Shown one piece after another: positions 1 to 9,137 of a stretch of DNA of 64,000 nt (within the stretch, counting starts at the first letter, position 1; each line of letters opens with the position of its first letter). Below the pieces are notes generated by a model, which was given only the letters and a program-made list of their open reading frames with translations, was not told the origin of the DNA and searched no databases. The position numbers and the translations under genes are program-made. Source of the stretch: Streptomyces cirratus (GTDB taxonomy: Bacteria > Actinomycetota > Actinomycetes > Streptomycetales > Streptomycetaceae). The stretch lies in the NCBI RefSeq assembly GCF_014650775.1, contig NZ_BMVP01000001.1, positions 372,001 through 436,000 on the forward strand, in the 5' to 3' direction.

Positions 1-1
1 C

Positions 2-1069
2 GGCGAGCAGTGGCTGGCCGGTGAGGCGGCCGACGGCGCCGGGCCCCGGCTCACGGTCACCCGTACGGCCCCCGGCACCTGGAACTTCGCCCGCTTCCAG
101 GCCGGGGACGGCAACGGCGCGGGCAACGGCTCCGGCGGCGACAACTGCAAGCGGGGCCAGGACACCTGCGGCCCGGCCACCCTCCCCCGGGGTGCCGGCG
201 ACACCGCGCAGCCCGTGTCGGAGCAGGCGGCCAAGTCCGCCGCCGCCCCGGTCCTCGCGGGCGCGGGCCAGGCCGACGCCACGCTGGACGCCCGCCTCAC
301 CCAGGGCTCGGTCCGGGTGGTGACGGCGGACCCGGTGATCGGCGGCCTGCCCACGCAGGGCTGGTCCAGCAAGGTGAGCGTCGGCCCCGACGGCACGGTG
401 GTGGCAGGCAGCGGCGAGCTGAAAGCGCCGGTCCGCGCGGCCGATGAGCCGGTGGTCGGGGCCGTCGAGGCGCTGGCCCGGCTCAACGCCCGCAGCGGCG
501 GGTCGGACGGGACCGGTCCCGGCCCCAGCGGCTGCGCTACCTCGGTCCCGCTGGCCCCGGACACGCCGACGGGCGCGACGGACACCCTGCCCTGCAACCC
601 GGAACCGCGCCCGATGAAGCCGCCGCGGACGGAGACCGTACGGGGGGCCGTGCTGGGGCTCGCCGCCGGAACGGTCGACGGCGGCGGGCGGGGTCTGGTC
701 CCGGCCTGGTTCTTCGAGGTGGCGGGCAAGGACGGCGGGCCGGCCCGCACGGTGGCCGAGCCGGCTTCGGCCCGGGAGACGGCCGCTCCGAGCGCGGGTG
801 CGACGCGTACCGTGCCCGGGTTCTCGTACAAGGAGGCCGACCGGACGCTGACCGTGAACTTCTGGGGCGGGGTGTGCAGCACCTACGCCGTGGAGGCGCG
901 GGAGGAGGGGACCGACGTCCTGGTGAAGATCACCGACACCCCGAACAAGCCGGGCCAGGCCTGCATCATGCTGGCGAAGGAGATGTCCCAGACGGTGACG
1001 CTGAACAAGCCGCTGGGCGACCGGAAGGTGGTCGACGCCACGACGGGCAAGCCGCTGCCGCGCCAGTAG
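2..1069 (+). CDS. C-terminal part of a large exported/membrane protein (5' end outside window)
   Basis: The reading frame is open from the second base of the window to the tag stop at 1067-1069, so only the last 355 codons are present. The visible part is rich in Gly, Ala, Pro and Thr and has paired cysteines (a Cys pair about 10 residues apart near residue 50, others near the end), which suits an extracytoplasmic fold. No catalytic motif or membrane helix is visible in this portion. From memory, Streptomyces carries a 'large membrane protein' next to erpA/nadA. That assignment rests on position and is not proven here. Function unknown. Confidence 0.75.
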   Translation, partial: GEQWLAGEAADGAGPRLTVTRTAPGTWNFARFQAGDGNGAGNGSGGDNCKRGQDTCGPATLPRGAGDTAQPVSEQAAKSAAAPVLAGAGQADATLDARLTQGSVRVVTADPVIGGLPTQGWSSKVSVGPDGTVVAGSGELKAPVRAADEPVVGAVEALARLNARSGGSDGTGPGPSGCATSVPLAPDTPTGATDTLPCNPEPRPMKPPRTETVRGAVLGLAAGTVDGGGRGLVPAWFFEVAGKDGGPARTVAEPASARETAAPSAGATRTVPGFSYKEADRTLTVNFWGGVCSTYAVEAREEGTDVLVKITDTPNKPGQACIMLAKEMSQTVTLNKPLGDRKVVDATTGKPLPRQ

Positions 1070-1090
1070 CCAGTAGGGCGTGCAGGGGTA

Positions 1091-1134
1091 CGCGTGAGGG
1101 CCCGGACAGCAGAAGCCGTCCGGGCCCTCACGCG
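1091..1134. terminator. Bidirectional terminator between convergent genes
   Basis: Perfect 17-bp inverted repeat (1091-1107 with 1118-1134) around a 10-base loop. It lies between the ends of two convergent genes and can serve both. There is no U-tract, as is usual in Streptomyces. Confidence 0.85.
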
Positions 1135-1147
1135 TAGGACCGCGGGC

Positions 1148-1504
1148 TTAGCTGAACGAGTCGCCGCAGGCGCAGGAGCCGGTGGCGTTCGGGTTGTCGA
1201 TCGTGAAGCCCTGCTTCTCGATGGTGTCGACGAAGTCGATGGAGGCACCGTGCAGGTACGGGGAGCTCATGCGGTCGGTGACGACCTTGACCCCGTCGAA
1301 GTCCTTGACGACGTCGCCGTCGAGGGAGCGCTCGTCGAAGAAGAGCTGGTAGCGCAGGCCCGAGCAGCCACCGGGCTGGACGGCGACGCGGAGCGCCAGG
1401 TCATCGCGGCCCTCCTGCTCCAGCAGGGTCCTGACCTTCTCGGCGGCGGCGTCGGACAGGAGGATGCCGTCGCTCACGGTGGTCTTTTCGTCCTGTACGG
1501 ACAT
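1148..1504 (-). CDS. erpA: HesB/IscA-family iron-sulfur cluster insertion protein (ErpA)
   Basis: A-type carrier that delivers [Fe-S] clusters to apo-enzymes in the cytoplasm. The 118-aa product spans the family. The three conserved cysteines are present: one in GGCSG (middle) and two in the C-terminal CACGDSF motif. I start at the internal Met (MSVQDEK); a second Met two codons upstream (1510) is possible. The gene is divergent from nadA, which encodes a [4Fe-4S] enzyme and is a plausible client. The shared 320-base intergenic region probably holds both promoters. Confidence 0.93.
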   Translation of the reverse strand: MSVQDEKTTVSDGILLSDAAAEKVRTLLEQEGRDDLALRVAVQPGGCSGLRYQLFFDERSLDGDVVKDFDGVKVVTDRMSSPYLHGASIDFVDTIEKQGFTIDNPNATGSCACGDSFS

Positions 1505-1824
1505 CTGCATTCACTCCCGAAGTGGGCGGCTCCCCGCCGGAGGCTGGGGAAACGTCGGACTCTTGCCGTCGGTGGCAACCAGCGCGACCGCGGATTCATT
1601 CCGGGGTCCCGCACCTTGTTCCAGTTCTTCATGCTCGCACACACCGGGGCCGGGGTGCGGACCTGACGGACGCGGGAGTACGGAGCGGGCGAATTCGTCA
1701 CATCGACACAATCGGCATCGTCAAACTGACATGAAGCGGCTATGATAGATAGCGTCAAATAGACGAGAAGTCGCTCCGAACGTCTTCCGAAGTCCCTTGT
1801 CGCAGAAGAGAAAGGGTGCGTGTC
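1505..1824. promoter_or_regulatory. Divergent erpA/nadA control region with three GTCAMANNGAC repeats
   Basis: This 320-base gene-free stretch holds three similar 11-mers: gtcacatcgac (1697-1707), gtcaaactgac (1720-1730) and gtcaaatagac (1754-1764). Each has GTC/GAC half-sites, so each is itself a short inverted repeat. A TATGAT -10 candidate at 1741-1746 lies between the second and third copies, which places them as an operator for nadA. The 5' half (1505-1690) shows nothing I can name. Confidence 0.5.
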
Positions 1825-3018
1825 GTGACCACCGCCCAGCCTGTGGACGTCCAGCCCCTGGACGTCCAGCCGACGCCGCTCGCCCTGCTGCTGCTCGGCC
1901 GCGAAGCCGACCCCAAGAGCGAGCGCGGGGTCGAGTGCCCCGGCGACCTGCCCTCGCCGTCGGACCCGGACCTGGTGGCGCGCGCCCGCGCGGCCAAGGA
2001 GAAGCTCGGGGACAAGGTCTTCATCCTCGGCCACCACTACCAGCGTGACGAGGTCATCGAGTTCGCCGATGTGACCGGAGACTCCTTCAAGCTGGCCAAG
2101 GACGCGGCCGCCAAGCCGGAGGCCGAGTACATCGTCTTCTGCGGCGTGCACTTCATGGCCGAGTCCGCCGACATCCTCACCACGGACGACCAGAAGGTCG
2201 TCCTGCCCGACCTCGCGGCGGGCTGCTCGATGGCCGACATGGCCACCGCCGAGCAGGTCGCGGAGTGCTGGGACGTGCTGACCGAGGCCGGGATCGCCGG
2301 CGCCACGGTGCCCGTCTCGTACATGAACTCCTCCGCCGACATCAAGGCCTTCACCGGCAAGCACGGCGGCACGATCTGCACCTCCTCCAACGCCACGAAG
2401 GCCCTGGAGTGGGCCTTCGAGCAGGGCGAAAAGGTGCTGTTCCTGCCGGACCAGCACCTGGGCCGCAACACCGCCGTGCGCGACATGGGCATGTCCCTGG
2501 ACGACTGCGTGCTCTACAACCCGCACAAGCCGAACGGCGGCCTCACCGCCGAGCAGCTGCGGGACGCCAAGATGATCCTGTGGCGCGGGCACTGCTCGGT
2601 CCACGGCCGCTTCTCGGTCGACTCCGTCAACGACGTGCGCGCCCGCATCCCCGGCGTGAACGTGCTCGTGCACCCCGAGTGCAAGCACGAGGTGGTCGCG
2701 GCCGCCGACTACGTGGGCTCGACGGAGTACATCATCAAGACGCTGGAGGCGGCCCCGGCCGGCTCGAAGTGGGCCATCGGCACCGAGCTGAACCTGGTCC
2801 AGCGCCTGGCGAATCGATTCGCCGCCGAGGACAAGGAAGTCGTCTTCCTCGACAAGACGGTCTGCTTCTGCTCGACCATGAACCGCATCGACCTCCCCCA
2901 CCTGGTGTGGGCCCTGGAGTCACTGGCCGAGGGCAACCTCGTCAACCGGATCCAGGTCGACAAGGAGACCGAGAGCTTCGCCAAGCTCGCCCTGGAGCGG
3001 ATGCTCGCGCTGCCGTAG
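1825..3018 (+). CDS. nadA: Quinolinate synthase NadA
   Basis: Condenses iminoaspartate with dihydroxyacetone phosphate to quinolinate, the committed step of de novo NAD synthesis, using an oxygen-sensitive [4Fe-4S] cluster. The 397-aa length is typical of the long actinobacterial type. Visible motifs are GHHYQRDEV, FCGVHFMAES, HPECKHEV and VCFCSTMN; the last three carry the likely cluster cysteines. I chose gtg 1825 because the purine-rich gaaagg at 1809-1814 sits about 10 bases upstream; the in-frame gtg at 1816 would leave no spacing. The N-terminus contains a direct repeat (VDVQPLDVQP). Partner genes nadB and nadC are not in the window. Confidence 0.95.
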   Translation: MTTAQPVDVQPLDVQPTPLALLLLGREADPKSERGVECPGDLPSPSDPDLVARARAAKEKLGDKVFILGHHYQRDEVIEFADVTGDSFKLAKDAAAKPEAEYIVFCGVHFMAESADILTTDDQKVVLPDLAAGCSMADMATAEQVAECWDVLTEAGIAGATVPVSYMNSSADIKAFTGKHGGTICTSSNATKALEWAFEQGEKVLFLPDQHLGRNTAVRDMGMSLDDCVLYNPHKPNGGLTAEQLRDAKMILWRGHCSVHGRFSVDSVNDVRARIPGVNVLVHPECKHEVVAAADYVGSTEYIIKTLEAAPAGSKWAIGTELNLVQRLANRFAAEDKEVVFLDKTVCFCSTMNRIDLPHLVWALESLAEGNLVNRIQVDKETESFAKLALERMLALP

Positions 3019-3041
3019 CCCGGGCTCCCCGCCCGCGATGC

Positions 3042-3079
3042 CCGAAGGGGCGCCCCCCGGCCGGGAGGCGCCCCTTCGG
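3042..3079. terminator. Terminator between nadA and the RND gene
   Basis: 13-bp inverted repeat (3042-3054 with 3067-3079), GC-rich, between two convergent stop codons. Confidence 0.8.
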
Positions 3080-3099
3080 CGTGCGTACGGGCCCTGCGG

Positions 3100-6000
3100 T
3101 CAGACCCGGGCCGGGGCCCCGTCCGAGGACCCGCTCGGGGCCGGGACCGCCGTCAGGCGAGCCTGCTTGCGGTCACGGCGGCGGTCCTTGAAGAGCTCGA
3201 CCATCGTGTAGAGGGTCGGCACCAGGAGCAGGGTCAGCAGGGTCGAGCTGACCAGGCCGCCGATGACCACCACCGCGAGCGGCTGGGAGATGAAGCCGCC
3301 TTCGCCGGTGACGCCGAACGCCATCGGCAGGAGCGCGAAGACCGTCGCGAGTGCGGTCATCAGAATGGGCCGCAGGCGGTGCCGGCCGCCCTCGATGACC
3401 GCTTCGACCACGCCCAGCCCCTGACGCCGGTACTGGTTGACGAGGTCGATCAGGACGATCGCGTTGGTCACGACGATGCCGATGAGCATCAGCATGCCGA
3501 TCATCGCCGGGACGCCCATGGGGGTGCCGGTGACGATCAGCAGGCCGAGCGCGCCCGTCGCCGCGAAGGGGACGGAGACCAGCAGGATCAGGGGCTGTAC
3601 CAGCGAGCGGAAGGTCGCGACCAGCAGCATGAAGACGATCGCGATGGCCGCGAGCATCGCCAGGCCCAGGGAGCCGAAGGCCTCGCTCTGGTCCTGGGAG
3701 ACGCCGCCGATGGAGGCGGTGGCGCCGGCGGGCAGGTCCAGCGCCTTGATGCCGCTCTGGAGTGCGCTGCTGACGGCGCCGGTGTTCTCGCCGACCGGGC
3801 GGGCGGTGACGGTGGCGGCGCGGGCGCCGTCGATGCGGGTCATCGCGACGGGGCCGGGGACCATCTTCACGTCGGCGATGTCGCCGAGCCTGGCCGTCGC
3901 GCCGACGGGCAGCGCCTGGAGTTCGGCCAGGGTGGTGGCCGGCCGTGCGGACTTGATGACGATGTCCCGCTCGGTGTCGTCCAGTACGGCCTTGCCGGCC
4001 GGGGTGCCGCGTACGGCCTGGGCGACGATCGCGCCGAGGGCGGCCTGGTCGAGGCCCGCTTCGGCGGTCTTGGGGGTTGCGGTGACCGAGATGCGGGGCA
4101 CGGACTGAGAGAGGTCGCTCTGGACGTCGGTGACGTCCTTGAGCTTGGCCATCTCGGCCTGGACCTGCCCGGCGGCCTCGGCGAGGACGGCGGGGTCACC
4201 GGCCTTGACGACGACGCTCAGGTTGGAGCTGCCGAAGCCGCCGCCCGCGAGGATGCGGGTCTCGCCGACGCCGTCGAGCCCGGCCAGCCCGCTCGCGATG
4301 TGCTCCTTGACGGAGTCGGCGTCGTCCGCGTTCTCCAAGGTGACCTGGTAGGAGGCCTGGTTGGTGCCCGTGCCGCCGCCGAACGCCGCCATGAAGCCGG
4401 AGGAGCCGACGGTGACCTGGTAGTCCTTGACGCCGTCGACCGAGGCGAGGACCTTCTCGACCTTGCGGCTCGCCTCGTCGGCGGCCGCCAGCGAAGTGCC
4501 CGGCTCCAGGGTCTGCTTGACCGTCAGGGTGTCCTGCGCGCCCTGGTCGAAGAAGTTCGTCTTGAGCAGCGGGGTCATGGCGAAGGTGGCGACGAGGACC
4601 GCCGCCGCGATGGCGACGCTGGTCAGTCTGCGGCGGGTGGCGAAGCCGAGGACGCGGACGTAGGACCGCTGGAGGCGACTGCGTGCCTCCTTCTCCTCCG
4701 CGTCGCGCCGCGCCTTCTCGGGATCCTGGGAGGTGCCCTTGGGAGCGCGCAGGAACCAGTGGGACAGGACGGGCACGACGGTCAGGGAGACGAGCAGCGA
4801 CGCCAGCAGGGCGGCGGTGACGGTCAGCGAGAAGGAGCTGAACAGCTGCCCGATCATGCCGCCGACCAGACCGATCGGCAGGAAGACGGCGACGGTGGTG
4901 AGGGTGGAGGAGGTGACCGCCCCGGCCACTTCCCGGACCGCGGTGACGATGGCTTCCTCGCGCTCCTCGCCGTATCCGAGGTGGCGCTTGATGTTCTCCA
5001 GGACCACGATCGAGTCGTCGACGACGCGGCCGATGGCGATGGTGAGGGCGCCGAGCGTCAGCATGTTCAGCGACAGGTCCCGGGTCCACAGCACGATCAG
5101 CGCGAGGACGACGGACAGCGGGATGGAGACCGCGGTGACCAGCGTCGAGCGCAGCGAGGCGAGGAACACCAGGATCACGAGCACCGCGAAGACCAGGCCG
5201 AGCGCGCCCTCGGTGGTCAGGCCCGAGATGGACTTCGCAACGGCCGGCCCCTGGTCCATGATCACGGCCAGGCCGGCGCCGGAGCCGAGGGTGGAGCGCA
5301 GCTCGGGCAGCTTCTCCTTGACCGCGTCGGAGATCGCGACGGCGCTGCCGTCCTTGTCCATGGTCACGGTGACGGCGAGGCTCGGCTTGCCGTTGGTACG
5401 GGTGAGGGAGACGGCCTTGGCGGGCTCCTGCCTCACCGTGGCGACGTCACCGAGGCGCACGGCCGGCTTGCCGGGCCCGGCGCTCAGGCGCAGGTCTTCC
5501 AGCTGGGCGAGGGACGTGTAGCCGGCGCCGACCCGGACGGTGCGGTTCTTGCCCTGCTCGTCGAAGGAGCCGGCGGGGACGCTCGCGCCGCCCGCCTGGA
5601 GGCCCTTGGCGAGGGAGGCGCCGTCGAGGCCTGCGGCCGTGAGCTTCGCCGGGTCGGGGGTGACGGTGACCTGGAGCTTCTGGACTCCGTCGACGGTGAC
5701 GCGGCCGACGCCGGCGATGTCCGAGAGGACGGGGACGACGGAGCTTTCCAGCTGGTCGGCCAGGGCCTGCTGGTCCTTCCCGGAGGTGGCGGCGAGGACC
5801 ACGGTCGGCATGTCGTCGGTGGAGCCGGCCACCACCTGCGGGTCGACGTCGGCGGGCAGCCGGACGCGGGCCCGGTTGACGGCCTGCTGGACGTCGGCGA
5901 CGAGCTGCTTCGTACCGCTGTCGCCGTAGTCGAACTGCGCCATGATCAGGGCGTTGCCCTCACTGGCGGTCGAGGTGATGCCGGTGATGCCGTCAACGCC

Positions 6001-6219
6001 CTTGAGGGTGGCCTCGATCGGCTCGATGACCTGCTTCTCCACCACGTCGGGCGAGGCACCCTCGTACGGCGCGAGCACGGACACCATCGGCAGTTCGATG
6101 GAGGGCAGCAGTTGCTGCTTGAGCTGTGGGATGGCCATGGCGCCGAAGAGGAGCGCGACGATCGACATGAGGCCGATCAGCGCTCTCTGGGCCAGGCTGA
6201 AGCGGGACAGCCACGACAT
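3100..6219 (-). CDS. RND-family multidrug/solute exporter (AcrB/SwrC-like)
   Basis: Proton-driven resistance-nodulation-division pump of 1,039 aa. It has the duplicated architecture of the family: an N-terminal helix (about residues 8-30), a large extracytoplasmic loop, a helix bundle, then the same arrangement repeated. The proton-relay Asp pair is seen in RVVDDSIVVLEN in the first bundle. No membrane-fusion protein gene or outer-membrane factor is adjacent, as expected in a Gram-positive. I start at MSWLSRF (6219), preceded by a weak agagag; a gtg ten codons upstream (6249) is an alternative. The response-regulator gene 168 bases upstream on the same strand could be cotranscribed and regulate it. 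The substrate cannot be inferred. Confidence 0.9.
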   Translation of the reverse strand: MSWLSRFSLAQRALIGLMSIVALLFGAMAIPQLKQQLLPSIELPMVSVLAPYEGASPDVVEKQVIEPIEATLKGVDGITGITSTASEGNALIMAQFDYGDSGTKQLVADVQQAVNRARVRLPADVDPQVVAGSTDDMPTVVLAATSGKDQQALADQLESSVVPVLSDIAGVGRVTVDGVQKLQVTVTPDPAKLTAAGLDGASLAKGLQAGGASVPAGSFDEQGKNRTVRVGAGYTSLAQLEDLRLSAGPGKPAVRLGDVATVRQEPAKAVSLTRTNGKPSLAVTVTMDKDGSAVAISDAVKEKLPELRSTLGSGAGLAVIMDQGPAVAKSISGLTTEGALGLVFAVLVILVFLASLRSTLVTAVSIPLSVVLALIVLWTRDLSLNMLTLGALTIAIGRVVDDSIVVLENIKRHLGYGEEREEAIVTAVREVAGAVTSSTLTTVAVFLPIGLVGGMIGQLFSSFSLTVTAALLASLLVSLTVVPVLSHWFLRAPKGTSQDPEKARRDAEEKEARSRLQRSYVRVLGFATRRRLTSVAIAAAVLVATFAMTPLLKTNFFDQGAQDTLTVKQTLEPGTSLAAADEASRKVEKVLASVDGVKDYQVTVGSSGFMAAFGGGTGTNQASYQVTLENADDADSVKEHIASGLAGLDGVGETRILAGGGFGSSNLSVVVKAGDPAVLAEAAGQVQAEMAKLKDVTDVQSDLSQSVPRISVTATPKTAEAGLDQAALGAIVAQAVRGTPAGKAVLDDTERDIVIKSARPATTLAELQALPVGATARLGDIADVKMVPGPVAMTRIDGARAATVTARPVGENTGAVSSALQSGIKALDLPAGATASIGGVSQDQSEAFGSLGLAMLAAIAIVFMLLVATFRSLVQPLILLVSVPFAATGALGLLIVTGTPMGVPAMIGMLMLIGIVVTNAIVLIDLVNQYRRQGLGVVEAVIEGGRHRLRPILMTALATVFALLPMAFGVTGEGGFISQPLAVVVIGGLVSSTLLTLLLVPTLYTMVELFKDRRRDRKQARLTAVPAPSGSSDGAPARV

Positions 6220-6387
6220 GGTTCGGGATCTCTCTGCAGGTTCAGACACGAGCGACGCCTCAGCCTCTCCCGCGGCGTGGCGGCGGCGCGTCGCTCCGAG
6301 GTGCCGTCCTCGCCCCGCGCGTACCGCGCCCGCAGTACGCCGTCCTACTGCGCTGCTCGTCCCCGCCGCGCGGCCCGCCCGCCCCGC

Positions 6388-7089
6388 TCAGTCCGCGCGG
6401 GGCCGGACCAGGCCGGATTCGTAGGCGATGACGACCAGTTGGGCCCGGTCACGGGCGCCGAGCTTGGCCATGGCCCGGTTGACGTGCGTCTTCACGGTGA
6501 GCGGGCTGACCTCCAGGCGGCCGGCGATGCCGTCGTTGGACAGGCCCGCCGCGACGAGTACGAGGACCTCGCGCTCCCGGCCGGTGAGCGCGGCGAGCCG
6601 TTCGGCGTGGGCGGAGCCGGGGGCGGGGGGCTCGGCGTGGGCGCCCTGCGCGAGGAAGGTGGCGATCAGCCCTTTGGTGGCGGCCGGGGAGAGCAGCGCC
6701 TCGCCGGCGGCGGCGACGCGGATGGCGTTGAGCAGCTCCTCGGGCTCGGCGCCCTTGCCGAGGAAACCGGAGGCACCGGCCCGCAGCGCCTGGACGACGT
6801 ACTCGTCGACCTCGAAGGTGGTCAGCATGACGACGCGCACCGCCGCGAGTTCCGGGTCGGCGGTGATCATGCGGGTGCCCGCGAGGCCGTCGGTGCCGGG
6901 CATGCGGATGTCCATGAGGACGACGTCGGCCCGGTGGTCGCGGGCCAGGGCATAGGCCTGGGCGCCGTCCGAGGCCTCGCCCACGACGTGCATGTCGGGC
7001 TCGGAGTCGACGAGCACCTTGAACGCGCTGCGCAGCAACGCCTGGTCGTCGGCGAGCAGCACCCTGATGGGCGTCGGGGTCTCTTCCAC
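6388..7089 (-). CDS. NarL/LuxR-family response regulator (orphan)
   Basis: 233-aa two-component regulator. The receiver domain (about residues 8-120) has the acidic pair LLADD, phosphoacceptor Asp60 in VVLMDIRMPG and the LTTF switch Thr. The LuxR helix-turn-helix (about 165-230) shows TGREREVL and SPLTVKTHVNRAMAKLGARDR. The gtg start at 7089 gives the canonical N-terminus. It lies 26 bases downstream of cobS on the same strand and upstream of the RND exporter. No histidine kinase is adjacent; the nearest is the orphan kinase at 17229-18455, which belongs to the matching NarL-partner class. Confidence 0.93.
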   Translation of the reverse strand: MEETPTPIRVLLADDQALLRSAFKVLVDSEPDMHVVGEASDGAQAYALARDHRADVVLMDIRMPGTDGLAGTRMITADPELAAVRVVMLTTFEVDEYVVQALRAGASGFLGKGAEPEELLNAIRVAAAGEALLSPAATKGLIATFLAQGAHAEPPAPGSAHAERLAALTGREREVLVLVAAGLSNDGIAGRLEVSPLTVKTHVNRAMAKLGARDRAQLVVIAYESGLVRPRAD

Positions 7090-7115
7090 GCCCAGAGCGT
7101 ACGGGGGCTGCGCGT

Positions 7116-7937
7116 TCAGCCGAGGGCGAGGGTCAGCAGCACGGTGGTGGCCGCGGCCTCGGACAGGGCTCCGAAGACGTCTCCGGTGACCCCGTCGAAG
7201 CGGCGCACGCAGCGGCGCAGCAGGAGTTCCGCCGCCCCCAGTGCGAGGAGCACCGCCGCGGCGTGCTGTGCGGCGACGGGCAGGCCCAGCGGGAGGGCCG
7301 CCGCGGTGGCCGCCGCCGCGGTGAGAGCGGTGACGGCGGCGGCCGAGCGGCGCGGGACCACGCCCGCGACCGCCGCGCCCAGCCCCCCGGGCCGGGCCGC
7401 GGGGACGCCGTCGCGCGAGGCCAGGGTCATCGCGAGCCGGGCGGCGACGGCGGCGGTCACCGCGGCGAGGGCACCCCGGGCCCAGCCGTCGGCGTAGGCG
7501 TCGGCCAGGGCGGCCACCTGGATCAGCAGCACGAAGAGCAGGCAGATCACGCCGAAGGGGCCGATGTCGGACTGCTTCATGATCCGCAGGGCGTCTTCGG
7601 CGGGCTTGGCGCTGCCCAGCCCGTCGGCGGTGTCGGCCAGCCCGTCCAGGTGCAGCCCCCGGGTCAGGGCGGCCGGTGCGGCGACGGTGACGGCCGCGGC
7701 CAGCAGCGGGCCGCCGCCGAGGAACAGCAGGGCCGTTCCGGCCGCCGCCGCGAGCGCTCCGACGACGAGGCCGGCGAGCGGGGCGCACACCATCCCGGTG
7801 CGGGCGGCCGGCCGGTCCCAGCGCGTGATGCGGGCGGGCAGCACGGTGAGCGTGCCGAACGCGAAGCGGAGCCCGTCGCCGAGCGTGGCGCGCTCCCCGG
7901 ACGGGACGGTCGGCGGATCTTCGTACGAATCTGTCAT
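7116..7937 (-). CDS. cobS: Adenosylcobinamide-GDP ribazoletransferase (cobalamin synthase) CobS
   Basis: Integral membrane enzyme that joins adenosylcobinamide-GDP to alpha-ribazole(-phosphate), the last step of cobalamin assembly. The 273-aa product has several Ala/Leu-rich helices. Family motifs include LTVLP near the N-terminus, TRGLHLDGLADTADGLGS and the MKQSDIGPFGV segment. I start at MTDSYED (7937); an upstream in-frame extension has no support. The two other late genes, cobU and cobT, lie at 12.1-14.5 kb, separated by unrelated genes. No cobalamin riboswitch is visible upstream. Confidence 0.94.
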   Translation of the reverse strand: MTDSYEDPPTVPSGERATLGDGLRFAFGTLTVLPARITRWDRPAARTGMVCAPLAGLVVGALAAAAGTALLFLGGGPLLAAAVTVAAPAALTRGLHLDGLADTADGLGSAKPAEDALRIMKQSDIGPFGVICLLFVLLIQVAALADAYADGWARGALAAVTAAVAARLAMTLASRDGVPAARPGGLGAAVAGVVPRRSAAAVTALTAAAATAAALPLGLPVAAQHAAAVLLALGAAELLLRRCVRRFDGVTGDVFGALSEAAATTVLLTLALG

Positions 7938-8024
7938 CGGCGCGAACGCTACCCGCTGGGGGCGGCCGGTAAATTTCCCAATACCTGCTAAACCGGGAGC
8001 TGCCAAAGGAAAGGGGTCGGCGGT

Positions 8025-8795
8025 ATGGGTCACTGGTGGTACCGGAACATCATCGAACCGGGGAAGCTGCCGCTGCTGGTCGCCCTGCTGTCGTTCGTGC
8101 TGTCTTTCCTCGTCACCCGTGTGATCACCCGGCTGATCCGGGCGGGCAGGGGCCCGTTCCGCAACGTCTCACCGGGCGGCCTGCACATCCACCACGTGGT
8201 GCCCGGGGTGGTACTCGTGATCATCGGCGGGTTCGGCTCGATCGCCAGCGGCCGGGGCGGCTTCGGCGCGCTGGTCTCGGCCGTGCTCTTCGGGCTGGGC
8301 GCGGGCCTGGTACTGGACGAGTTCGCGCTGATCCTGCACCTGGACGACGTCTACTGGAGCGAACAGGGCCGCAAGAGCGTCGAGATCGTGGTCCTGACGG
8401 CCGCGCTGGTGGCACTGGTGCTCGGCGGGTTCCTGCCCTTCGGGGTGAACGACCTCAGCCCCGGGGAGCGCCAGAGCCGCGGCCTGGTCGTCCTGAACAT
8501 GGCCGGGAACTTCTTCCTGGCGCTGGTCGCGCTGTGGAAGGGCAAGCCGCGCACCGCGCTGTTCGGCACGGTCGTCCCCTTCGTGGCGCTGATCGGTGCG
8601 ATCCGGCTGGCCCGGCCCGGTTCCCCGTACGCGAAGCGGTTCTACGTCAAGCGCCCCCGGGCCCGCGCCAGGGCCCGGCTGCGCGCCTTCCACCACGACC
8701 GGCGCTGGGCCGCGCCGCGCCGCAGGTTCGAGAACTTCATCGGCGGCACCCCGGACCCGGAGCGGATCTCCATGAGGAAGGGCCCGCCGCACTGA
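8025..8795 (+). CDS. Conserved integral membrane protein of unknown function
   Basis: 256 aa with about five or six membrane helices, starting at about residue 17, and a basic C-terminal tail rich in Arg (about residues 200-250). Conspicuous conserved-looking elements are the HIHH cluster (about residue 57) and an acidic/aromatic motif DEFAL...HLDDVYW (about 97-112); together these could bind a metal. The aaaggaaagggg Shine-Dalgarno at about 8006-8017 supports atg 8025. It is divergent from cobS and convergent with pspAA. I do not recognise a named family. Confidence 0.85.
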   Translation: MGHWWYRNIIEPGKLPLLVALLSFVLSFLVTRVITRLIRAGRGPFRNVSPGGLHIHHVVPGVVLVIIGGFGSIASGRGGFGALVSAVLFGLGAGLVLDEFALILHLDDVYWSEQGRKSVEIVVLTAALVALVLGGFLPFGVNDLSPGERQSRGLVVLNMAGNFFLALVALWKGKPRTALFGTVVPFVALIGAIRLARPGSPYAKRFYVKRPRARARARLRAFHHDRRWAAPRRRFENFIGGTPDPERISMRKGPPH

Positions 8796-8849
8796 GCGAC
8801 GGGCCCTGCCTCTGACCAACCTCGGAAACGAACCCCTGCGCGTCGCTCA
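8793..8849. terminator. Inverted repeat spanning two convergent stop codons
   Basis: TGAGCGACG at 8793-8801 pairs with CGTCGCTCA at 8841-8849. Each arm begins with the stop codon of one of the two convergent genes. Likely a shared transcription end. Confidence 0.5.
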
Positions 8850-9125
8850 GCCCGGGATCAGGCCGTCGTCGCTGAGCATGTCCCGGACCTCGTCCAGCGT
8901 GGCGTCCGGTGCGGGCAGGATGAGTTCCGACGGCTCCAGCGCATCGTCCGGCAGCGGCTCACCGAGCCGCCGGACCGCATCGAGCAGCTCGCCGAGCGTC
9001 CTGCGGAAGCCCGGCTCGTCACCGGACTCCATCTCCGCGAGGAGGTCGTCGTCCAGCCTGTTGAGCTCGGCGAAGTGGCTGTCGGCCAGCTTCACCTGGC
9101 CTTCCCCCATGATGCGGACGATCAT
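8847..9125 (-). CDS. pspAA: PspA-associated protein PspAA
   Basis: 92-aa acidic cytoplasmic protein starting MIVRIMGEGQ, the usual start of the PspAA family found beside actinobacterial PspA. The middle is helical and acidic; the C-terminus ends LSDDGLIPG. Its start lies 12 bases after the pspA stop, so the two are one operon and probably translationally linked. It is expected to modulate or partner the PspA membrane-stress scaffold. No enzymatic motif is visible. Confidence 0.88.
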   Translation of the reverse strand: MIVRIMGEGQVKLADSHFAELNRLDDDLLAEMESGDEPGFRRTLGELLDAVRRLGEPLPDDALEPSELILPAPDATLDEVRDMLSDDGLIPG

Positions 9126-9137
9126 GACGGCCCCGTC

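Noticed and set aside
3379-7497. A plus-strand open frame of more than 1,300 codons opposite the RND exporter and cobS
   Set aside because: It is rich in Gly, Asp, Arg and Ala with no domain, runs across three real minus-strand genes and reflects the high-GC lack of stop codons.
7938-8024. Cobalamin riboswitch before cobS (also looked for before cobU and cobT)
   Set aside because: The upstream regions are short, cobT looks leaderless, and no B12-box-like sequence was seen.
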